Assembly: GCA_964505995.1 (NCBI GenBank)
Contig: CAZDLB010000002.1
Span: forward strand, 1 to 44,392
Source of the DNA: JAJRVH01 sp964505995
GTDB lineage: Bacteria > Pseudomonadota > Zetaproteobacteria > Mariprofundales > Mariprofundaceae
Length of the DNA stretch: 44,392 bases
Reading direction: 5' to 3'
The position numbers and the translations under genes are program-made. Under the pieces are notes generated by a model. The model saw nothing but the letters and a program-made list of their open reading frames with translations. It searched no databases and had not been told where the DNA came from. Positions 16,478-22,614 of this stretch are shown here, in pieces (the first letter of the stretch is position 1; each line of letters opens with the position of its first letter).

Positions 16478-17740
16478 ATGAGCCAAAGCGACCTCTTCAA
16501 CCCTGCCGATACCCTCGACGAACTGCTCCGGGGCATGGATACCATCCGGCCGCTGGTGCTTCAATCCAGAGCCGATGATCCCGAGCTTCGCAGCCTGACC
16601 CGCCGAATGGTCTCCGATCTGGAGCGCATGCGACAGAATCCCGGTATCCCGATGGCCCGGTATCAGTGGCTGGCGGGACTGCTCGCCCGCTTTCTCGACG
16701 CCGAACACGGTGCGCTGATCCGCGGGCAGGCGGGCAGCGAGATCGAAGATGGCGAGCGGGATGCCATCCAGCGGCATGCCGAGCAGCGACAGCAGATCCT
16801 GATCCAGGCGCTGCAGGACATGCCGGCCGCCGAACAGGCTGTGCTTGCATGTTTCCGGGCCCTGGGTCAGCAGCCGCAAGGGGAAGCCGGGCTGTCCGAA
16901 CGCCTGCGAATGCTGCTCCGGATTCTGAAGGCACACCTCAGCAGCGATGCCTCGCTGAACCACGAGGTTCGGCAGCTCATTGGCGCGATTCAGCCTTCAC
17001 TGGAATCCATCTCGGAACTCCTGGCCGAGGCCGGCGAAGCCTCTCCCGAGCTTCAGCAGGCGCGCGAGCTGCTGGAAAAGGACCTGCCCGAGGATGTCGA
17101 GGAAGCCAGGCGGATGCTGCAGCAGGCCAGAGAGGGGATTCTCAAGGCCGGCAATCACCTGGCCAGCGCCAGCGCCAGTCTGCGACGGACCATGCAGCAG
17201 CATCTTCAGGAACTGTCCAGCCTTTCGGACCGGCTGCAGCAGGCCGAAACGGAAGCCCGCAACGACCCGCTGACCGGCCTGGCCAACCGTCGGCATCTGG
17301 CCGAGTTCCTGAAGGGCCTGAACGGCAAGCCCTTCGGTTTTCTGATCGTGGATATCGACCATTTCAAGCAGATCAATGATCGCTATGGTCACGATGCGGG
17401 CGACGAGATCCTCAGGCAGCTGGCGGCCATACTCCGGGAAAGCACACGTTCGACCGATCTACCGGCACGCATCGGCGGCGAGGAATTCTGCGTCGTCTTC
17501 CCCGAGAGCAATCTGGAGATCAGCCGCCGGCTGGCTGAGAGCCTTCGCCAGGCCATCGAATCCCACCCCTTTCAGACACGCTACGGCCATCTCGATGTCA
17601 CCGCCAGTATCGGCGTGGCCTGTCACGATGGCTCATGCAGTCACGCCGAAACCTTCAAGGCGGCAGACCGGGCCCTGTATCAGGCCAAGCATCATGGCCG
17701 CAACCGCGTAGAGGTCGCAGGCGACATGCCGTCCGAATGA
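16478..17740 (+). CDS. GGDEF diguanylate cyclase with helical N-terminus
   Basis: A 420-residue cytoplasmic protein predicted to make cyclic-di-GMP from two GTP. Residues 1 to about 255 are almost entirely helical with Gln, Glu and Leu-rich heptad-like stretches (about 170-255: ARELLEKDLPEDVEEARRML and QQHLQELSSLSDRLQQAE), probably a dimerising signal-input region without a recognised sensor domain. The GGDEF domain runs from about 258 to 410: DPLTGLANRRHL, IVDIDHFKQINDRYGHDAGD, the active-site GGEEF at 333-337, and an inhibitory RxxD (RSTD, 324-327). It shares a sigma-54 unit with the preceding small gene, so cyclic-di-GMP synthesis may be tied to flagellar assembly. It ends in front of a perfect palindrome facing the PilZ operon. 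Confidence 0.92.
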   Translation: MSQSDLFNPADTLDELLRGMDTIRPLVLQSRADDPELRSLTRRMVSDLERMRQNPGIPMARYQWLAGLLARFLDAEHGALIRGQAGSEIEDGERDAIQRHAEQRQQILIQALQDMPAAEQAVLACFRALGQQPQGEAGLSERLRMLLRILKAHLSSDASLNHEVRQLIGAIQPSLESISELLAEAGEASPELQQARELLEKDLPEDVEEARRMLQQAREGILKAGNHLASASASLRRTMQQHLQELSSLSDRLQQAETEARNDPLTGLANRRHLAEFLKGLNGKPFGFLIVDIDHFKQINDRYGHDAGDEILRQLAAILRESTRSTDLPARIGGEEFCVVFPESNLEISRRLAESLRQAIESHPFQTRYGHLDVTASIGVACHDGSCSHAETFKAADRALYQAKHHGRNRVEVAGDMPSE

Positions 17741-17745
17741 CATGG

Positions 17746-17775
17746 CTGGATGCCGGGCTGCAGCCCGGCATCCAG
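17746..17775. terminator. Perfect 30-bp palindrome between convergent genes
   Basis: Half-site CTGGATGCCGGGCTG (17746-17760) is followed directly by its exact complement (17761-17775). It lies 6 bases after the diguanylate cyclase stop and 19 bases before the PilZ stop, so it can serve as a two-way terminator. U-runs are weak on both sides. Confidence 0.65.
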
Positions 17776-17793
17776 CGTTTCAGAACTCGGGAT

Positions 17794-18393
17794 TCAGGCA
17801 GCCTGCTCCCGGCGCCTGGCCTCGGCGCGGATCATCTCGCGATGCCGCCGGAACACATACTGACTGATGGCTTCTTCCTCGTCATCGCAGCGATAATGGA
17901 ATTTCAGCGCTACCCGACAGCGGCCGCCGGAATGGGATTCCACGCGCCGCACCGTGCCCACCAGCTCGATGATGGTCGGCGGAAACACCGGCAGCATCAT
18001 TGTCAGCCGGATGGCATCGCCCACGGCATAGGATTCATCCGAGATGAAGCTGGCTCCAGTGATGCTGAGGTTGACCGGCCTTTCCTTCAGATGGCTGTGA
18101 TTGGCATCGTTGAGCATGTTGATGCCGATCAGATAGTTCAGCTTCGCATCCAGGGCCTCCAGCCCCTTGACCATGTCGGGACTCATGCCCTCCCCGCCCT
18201 CGGCTGGAAAGAGGTCGCGGCCGACCATCTGGCGCAGCATGCTGTTCTGCCGGGAACGGATGCCGACCTGACGCCTGCAAACGGCATATTCCTCGGGCGT
18301 CAATTTTTCGTCGTTCAGCGGAATGACATCGTCAATGCGGAAATTCTGACGCCCCTGATCCTTTTTCGTCTTCGTGCTGGCTTCATTAGGCAT
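17794..18393 (-). CDS. PilZ-domain cyclic-di-GMP receptor with helical insert
   Basis: A 199-residue PilZ protein. The two ligand-binding motifs are present: RxxxR at Arg15 and Arg19 (RQNFR) and NxSxxG at 108-113 (NLSITG). In a standard PilZ domain these lie about 20-35 residues apart; here about 88 residues separate them, including a helical stretch (about 32-100) with VCRRQVGIRSRQNSMLRQ and MVKGLEALDAKLNYLI. A helix insert of this kind is known, as I recall, in a Xanthomonas tetrameric PilZ protein. The strands after the motif (LVGTVRRVE, CRVALKFHY) complete the barrel. It ends an operon of receiver protein and HD-GYP phosphodiesterase, overlapping the latter by 8 bases, so it is probably the readout of cyclic-di-GMP controlled there. 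Confidence 0.88.
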   Translation of the reverse strand: MPNEASTKTKKDQGRQNFRIDDVIPLNDEKLTPEEYAVCRRQVGIRSRQNSMLRQMVGRDLFPAEGGEGMSPDMVKGLEALDAKLNYLIGINMLNDANHSHLKERPVNLSITGASFISDESYAVGDAIRLTMMLPVFPPTIIELVGTVRRVESHSGGRCRVALKFHYRCDDEEEAISQYVFRRHREMIRAEARRREQAA

Positions 18394-19981
18394 AATGGCG
18401 AACCCCTGTCTTTACGGATATGAGGGAGGAAACCGGCATCACGACGGCCTCGTTTTCGGCTCCGGGCTCAGCCTGGGTGCGCACATCGCCCCGGGCAATG
18501 GCCGCCAGCGCCACCTCCACGACCTGTGGATCAAATTGCGTGCCAGAATTGGCTTCCAGCTGTTCCTGCGCAAACGACAGCGGTCTGGCCTTGCGGTACA
18601 CCCGGTGCGTCGTCATCGCATCGATGGCATCGGCAACACAGACGATGCGCGATTCCAGCGGAATCTCTTCACCGGCCAGCCGGTCGGGATAGCCCAGGCC
18701 ATCGAAGCGTTCGTGGTGATGCCGAATCATCAGCCGCTCACGAACCATTGTATCCATGTTCTTCATGATATGATCGCCGATAGCCGGATGCGCCTTCATG
18801 ATCGCGAATTCCTGATCGGTGTAACGCCCCGGCTTGAGCAGGACGGCATCGGGCACGCCGCACTTGCCGATATCGTGAAGCAGTCCGCCGGTGCGGATCA
18901 CATCCACATGCTCCTCGGAAAGCCCGAGGTCGCGGGCCAGGATGGCCGACAGGGCGCCGACGCGCGCGGAGTGATCCTTGGTGTAGCGATCGCGTGCCTC
19001 AAGCGAACGCACCAGCGCCACCAGGGTTTCCCGCATGCTGTCCGCCAGCGCCGCATGCACGGCGCGATTGTCGAGGATCGTGTCCAGCTTCTTCACCAGC
19101 AGCCCGAGCAACTGGCGCGCCTCGGCCCTGAGCTCCTGCCCATCCGCCGGGCGCATCAGACAGACCACGCCCATCGGTACGCCCTGCAGGCGTACCGGAC
19201 AGGCCACCAGAAAACCTTCCCGGACACCGGGCCAGCAGGCCGGCGCATCCGCATCCGGCAGGATCAGCTCTTCCTCGCCGGCAATCAGCCCCTGGAACGG
19301 CGTTTCCCCAAGACGGCAATGGGTCGGCAACCCCTCCAGCCCTTGCGAGGCCACCATCACCAGCTGGTTGCTGCGACGCTCATACAGCGCCAGAAAGCCC
19401 GCATTCGCATGCACGGACTCCATCGCCAGGTTCAGCGCGCTGGCACAGACGGAAGACACATCCTTCTGCGAGGGAATCTCGTCGAACATGCGATAGATCA
19501 GCCCGAGACGGCGATCCATGTCGAACATCTCCGGAAGCAGCCGATCGCTGGCCCTGGCTTTCGCCGGCAAACTCGCCCTCGCCTCGCCTCCAGCCTGAGC
19601 AGATGCCCCGCCCTTTTCATCAAACATGCCGGCCAGACAGCTCATCAGAACCTCCGGATCAAAGGGCTTGGCCAGCACATGCTGGATGCCAAGCCTGAGG
19701 GCCTGGGCCATGCGCTCGGAGGTCAGAAAGCCGCTCATCAGCACCGTCGGCGGCAGCTTCAGCCCCTCTTCGTGCAATGACTCGATCAGCTCGAGCATGT
19801 TGCCGTCAGGCAGGCTCATGTCGGTGATCATGCCATCCCACTGATGTGTGGTCAGTTCACTGCGCGCCTCGCCGATGCTGCCGACCTGGACCAGCTCGAC
19901 GGATGGGTACAGATCGCCGACGAGATCGGCCACCACCTCACGCACCGCGGGCTGATCCTCGATGATCAGTAGTTTCAACAT
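18386..19981 (-). CDS. Receiver-GAF-HD-GYP cyclic-di-GMP phosphodiesterase
   Basis: A 531-residue cytoplasmic response regulator. Residues 1-120 are a receiver (acidic pocket Glu8/Asp9, phospho-acceptor Asp54 in ITDMSLPDG, Lys105 in LAKPFD). A GAF-like domain follows (about 165-300, opening DEIPSQKDVSSVCASALNLA), then an HD-GYP domain (about 315-510) with His369-Asp370 (LLHDIGKCGVPD), HHE at 422-424 with DGLGYP at 427-432, and VADAIDAMTTHRVYR. All catalytic residues look intact, so it should hydrolyse cyclic-di-GMP. Its ATG directly abuts the stop of the receiver gene upstream and its end overlaps the PilZ gene, indicating tight co-expression. No histidine kinase is encoded nearby. Confidence 0.94.
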   Translation of the reverse strand: MLKLLIIEDQPAVREVVADLVGDLYPSVELVQVGSIGEARSELTTHQWDGMITDMSLPDGNMLELIESLHEEGLKLPPTVLMSGFLTSERMAQALRLGIQHVLAKPFDPEVLMSCLAGMFDEKGGASAQAGGEARASLPAKARASDRLLPEMFDMDRRLGLIYRMFDEIPSQKDVSSVCASALNLAMESVHANAGFLALYERRSNQLVMVASQGLEGLPTHCRLGETPFQGLIAGEEELILPDADAPACWPGVREGFLVACPVRLQGVPMGVVCLMRPADGQELRAEARQLLGLLVKKLDTILDNRAVHAALADSMRETLVALVRSLEARDRYTKDHSARVGALSAILARDLGLSEEHVDVIRTGGLLHDIGKCGVPDAVLLKPGRYTDQEFAIMKAHPAIGDHIMKNMDTMVRERLMIRHHHERFDGLGYPDRLAGEEIPLESRIVCVADAIDAMTTHRVYRKARPLSFAQEQLEANSGTQFDPQVVEVALAAIARGDVRTQAEPGAENEAVVMPVSSLISVKTGVRHYA

Positions 19982-20455
19982 CTAATGCCGCCCCGAATGT
20001 CCGTATGCGCGGGCCACCAGGGGTCCCGGCGCAGACAGCGCCTCGGCCGAGGGCGCGCGGTGCAGCTCATTCCACTTTCGGCAGAGCTGCTGATAGCGGG
20101 CGGCATTGTCCAGACGCACGCGTATCTCCGGAAGCTGAAAGGGCTTGCTGACAAAATCATAGGCCCCCTTCTCAACGGCATGCAACGCATCCTCGATGCC
20201 GGAATAGCCGGTCATCAGCACGACCAGTGTATCCAGATTCTGTTCGCAAACATGGCGCAGCAGGCTCAGGCCATCGGCGCCTGGCATGACGATATCGCTG
20301 AGCAGAAGGTCGTAATGGCTGTCCTTCAGCGCCTGCAACGCATCATCGCCCCTGTGGCAGACATGCACGTCGTAACTGGCTTCTTCCAGATATTCCTTGA
20401 GCAACGAGGCCAGGGCCTCATCATCCTCGGCCAGCAGCAGCCTCGATGGATCCAT
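19982..20455 (-). CDS. Single-domain response regulator
   Basis: A 157-residue receiver protein: acidic pocket AEDDE (9-13), phospho-acceptor Asp54 in LLLSDIVMPGADG, switch Thr in VVLMTGYSG and Lys in VSKPFQ. The receiver is of the NtrC/FlrC type by its MTGYSG and DFVSKPFQ wording, but no output domain follows, only a short tail of about 35 residues. It probably acts by protein contact or as a phosphate sink. It begins 3 bases after the stop of the small VSISSQAR protein and ends touching the HD-GYP gene. Confidence 0.9.
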   Translation of the reverse strand: MDPSRLLLAEDDEALASLLKEYLEEASYDVHVCHRGDDALQALKDSHYDLLLSDIVMPGADGLSLLRHVCEQNLDTLVVLMTGYSGIEDALHAVEKGAYDFVSKPFQLPEIRVRLDNAARYQQLCRKWNELHRAPSAEALSAPGPLVARAYGHSGRH

Positions 20456-20458
20456 CCG

Positions 20459-20734
20459 CTATCCTCCTATCCCGTCATGGGACCGGTAGAGCGCTAGCAA
20501 GTGTGATTCCAAGGCGCGCCCCCTGCGTTCATCGGCCGCCTCCGGAGTTGACCGCCCCGCTCTGTGCTCCAAGGCCTCGCCGGACTCCGGTGCCGCCTGG
20601 GCTCGTGCCTGGGAAGAGATGCTGACGTGGTCACGGGTGATGGCCTCGCCACCACGCGGCGCTGGCTCGCTCCTGCTGTTCTGCTGCAGCAAACGATGAA
20701 TCAGGCCATCCACAGGCTGAACCGTTATCGCCAT
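20459..20734 (-). CDS. Small protein with VSISSQAR motif
   Basis: A 91-residue hydrophilic protein with a near-perfect ribosome site (AAGGAGGTG) 5-6 bases before ATG 20734, which decides the start; the frame is open upstream without character. A helical opening (DGLIHRLLQQ) is followed by DHVSISSQARA and a closing helix (RGRALESHLLALYRSH). The VSISSxAR phrase is frequent in small flagellar-regulon proteins, including FlgM-type anti-sigma factors, but the C-terminal sigma-binding helices of FlgM are not recognisable here. It heads the receiver/HD-GYP/PilZ operon. I do not assign a function. Confidence 0.72.
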   Translation of the reverse strand: MAITVQPVDGLIHRLLQQNSRSEPAPRGGEAITRDHVSISSQARAQAAPESGEALEHRAGRSTPEAADERRGRALESHLLALYRSHDGIGG

Positions 20735-20899
20735 ATCGCACCTCCTTGGAAATCGGATTGCACCATCCGGCCGGGACACCTCGGACCCCGGCACCAGTAT
20801 CTATCGGTCCGCTACGGGCCAACTTTAATCCCGCAGATGCCGACAAAGAGCGGGTCGCACATCGCGGGGCTTGCTTTTGCATGCCATAGTGTCATTATT

Positions 20900-20928
20900 T
20901 TGACTTGGAAGTGGAATGCTGCTACAAA
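20900..20928 (+). promoter_or_regulatory. Sigma-70-type promoter toward the flrC-like gene
   Basis: TTGACT (20900-20905) and TACAAA (20923-20928) are separated by exactly 17 bases, 5/6 and 4/6 matches to the -35 and -10 boxes. The expected start is about 20935. This is the natural place for the vegetative promoter of the top flagellar activator. Confidence 0.6.
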
Positions 20929-20950
20929 GCGCCAATTTCCAGACGTCTGG

Positions 20951-21050
20951 NNNNNNNNNNNNNNNNNNNNNNNNNNNNNNNNNNNNNNNNNNNNNNNNNN
21001 NNNNNNNNNNNNNNNNNNNNNNNNNNNNNNNNNNNNNNNNNNNNNNNNNN
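20951..21050. other. Assembly gap 1 (100 N) at a palindrome
   Basis: The left contig ends with ATTTCCAGACGTCTGG (20935-20950) and the right one begins TCTGGAAATC (21051 on). Overlapping the shared TCTGG would give the perfect 20-bp palindrome ATTTCCAGACGTCTGGAAAT. The true gap may therefore be nil or negative, with the 100 N a placeholder. Confidence 0.55.
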
Positions 21051-21100
21051 TCTGGAAATCGTCCGCTGCGGCATCGGGCGGAATACCGGAGGTGACCCGC

Positions 21101-22495
21101 GTGAAACAGGCAGCCTTTGTTCTGCTGGTCGAAGACAATGAGGATTTCCGACTGATCCTCGAAGAGGCCCTGGAGGCCGAGGGCTATCATGTGACCAGCG
21201 CAGCCAATGCGCTGCGTGCGCGCGAGGCGATGAACACGGGCAAGTTCGATCTTGCCGTGCTCGATGTCCGGCTTCCGGACGGCAATGGCATCGAATTGCT
21301 GCGCGAATTCCGCCAGGCCGACCCCGATATGGGCATCATCATCATGACCGGCTATGCCGAGGTGGACACGGCCGTGGATGCCGTTCGCCTGGGCGCCAAC
21401 GACTTCCTCAAGAAGCCCTTCGACATCGATGAGCTGATCGTGCGCATCGGCGAGCTGCTGAAGACCCGACAGCTGAAACGGGACAACCGCCAGCTGCGCG
21501 AACAGATCCGCAGCGTCGAAAGCACCTCCGACTTCATCGGCCAGTGCGAGGCGATTCGCAAACTGCAGGAAACCGTTCGCCTTCTCGGAAACTCCGACAG
21601 CACGGTGCTGATCACCGGCGAATCCGGAACCGGCAAGGAGGTGCTGGCCAAGGCCCTGCACAAATCCGGCACGCGGGCCAGCAAGCCACTGGTTTCGATC
21701 AATTGCGGGGCAATCCCCGAGGAGCTGCTGGAATCCGAGCTCTTCGGCCATGTCAAGGGCGCCTTCACCGGCGCCGTTCGCGCCCGGCCGGGTCGATTCG
21801 AGCTTGCCAATGGGGGCACGATCTTCCTCGACGAAATCGGTGACATGAGTCCGAAGCTGCAGGTCAAGCTGCTGCGCGTGCTGCAAGAGCGCTGCTTCGA
21901 GCCTGTTGGCAGCCAGCAGACCATCCAGGTGGACGTGCGCGTCATTGCCGCCACACATCGCGACCTCGAGGCAGAAATCGAGGCCGGGCGCTTCCGCGAG
22001 GATCTGTATTACCGTCTGAATGTCATTCCGCTTCACCTGCCCCCGCTGCGGGAGCGAGGCGAGGACATCCTGCTGCTGGCGAGAAGCTTCATCGCACGCT
22101 TCAACGCATCCAAAGGGTCCAACATTACCGGCATCTCGGATGAAGCGGCGGAAATCATGCTGCATTACCCATGGCCGGGAAACGTGCGTGAGCTGCAGAA
22201 CCTGATCGAGCGGATCAGTGCCCTGAAACAGGAAGGACCGATCGAGGTCGAGGATCTGCCATCGCGCATGCTGGATGAATCCCAGCGCACCCAACGCAAG
22301 TTCCGCATCGATGTGGATCAGGCCGAGTCCATCGATCTGAAGGCCACGGTCGATGAATTCGAAACCCACCTGATCCTCTCCGCGCTGCAGCGATTCAACT
22401 GGAACAAGAACCGCGCCGCCAAATTTTTGGCGATGAACCGCACGACACTGGTCGAGAAGATCAAGAAGAAGGGGCTGCAGCCACCCCAGGGCTGA
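21101..22495 (+). CDS. FlrC/NtrC-like sigma-54 response regulator
   Basis: A 464-residue activator: receiver domain (about 5-120, phospho-acceptor in AVLDVRLPDGNG near residue 55, MTGYAEVD, LKKPFD), AAA+ domain (about 145-380) with Walker A GESGTGKE, the sigma-54 contact loop GAFTGA, Walker B in GGTIFLDEIGD and RELQNLIER, and a Fis-type helix-turn-helix at the end (NWNKNRAAKFLAMNRTTLVEKI, here as NKNRAAKFLAMNRTTL). Start GTG 21101 has GGAGG 8 bases upstream; the frame is open further upstream only through the N run. In Vibrio and Pseudomonas FlrC/FleR is phosphorylated by FlrB/FleS; no kinase gene is present here. It probably activates the sigma-54 promoters of the flagellar cluster. Confidence 0.92.
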   Translation: MKQAAFVLLVEDNEDFRLILEEALEAEGYHVTSAANALRAREAMNTGKFDLAVLDVRLPDGNGIELLREFRQADPDMGIIIMTGYAEVDTAVDAVRLGANDFLKKPFDIDELIVRIGELLKTRQLKRDNRQLREQIRSVESTSDFIGQCEAIRKLQETVRLLGNSDSTVLITGESGTGKEVLAKALHKSGTRASKPLVSINCGAIPEELLESELFGHVKGAFTGAVRARPGRFELANGGTIFLDEIGDMSPKLQVKLLRVLQERCFEPVGSQQTIQVDVRVIAATHRDLEAEIEAGRFREDLYYRLNVIPLHLPPLRERGEDILLLARSFIARFNASKGSNITGISDEAAEIMLHYPWPGNVRELQNLIERISALKQEGPIEVEDLPSRMLDESQRTQRKFRIDVDQAESIDLKATVDEFETHLILSALQRFNWNKNRAAKFLAMNRTTLVEKIKKKGLQPPQG

Positions 22496-22499
22496 ACCA

Positions 22500-22516
22500 C
22501 TGGCGCCTTTGGCCAG
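22500..22516 (+). terminator. Weak hairpin after the flrC-like gene
   Basis: CTGGC (22500-22504) pairs with GCCAG (22512-22516) across a 7-base loop, 5 bases past the stop. The stem is short and no U-run follows, so termination is doubtful. Confidence 0.3.
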
Positions 22517-22587
22517 CGCCCGGATCCGGACCCTTCAGCCTCATCTGAAACAGGCCGAAACAGTGTCTCCGCATTCTGCGGGCAAAT

Positions 22588-22603
22588 CGGCACGCATCTT
22601 GCG
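22588..22603 (+). promoter_or_regulatory. Sigma-54 promoter
   Basis: CGGCACGCATCTTGCG agrees with TGGCACG-N4-TTGCW at GGCACG and TTGC with exact spacing; only the first and last positions differ. The predicted start is about 22614, one base before ATG 22615, so the transcript would be practically leaderless unless translation starts further in. Confidence 0.8.
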
Positions 22604-22614
22604 AATGCGCCGGC

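Larger units (their letters stand above)
20735..21100. other. Divergent regulatory region with assembly gap
   Basis: About 266 known bases plus 100 N between the small-protein operon (minus) and the flrC-like gene (plus). No protein gene is supported; open frames here are broken by the gap or lack ribosome sites. It holds a good sigma-70-type promoter toward flrC and half of a palindrome (see separate entries). On the minus strand TGGCATG and CGGCCGG resemble -24 elements, but the -12 GC is one base too close, so I do not call sigma-54 promoters there. Confidence 0.6.

Noticed and set aside
20869..20890. Minus-strand sigma-54-like TGGCATGCAAAAGCA before the small-protein operon.
   Set aside because: The GC element is one base too close to GG; sigma-54 needs fixed spacing.
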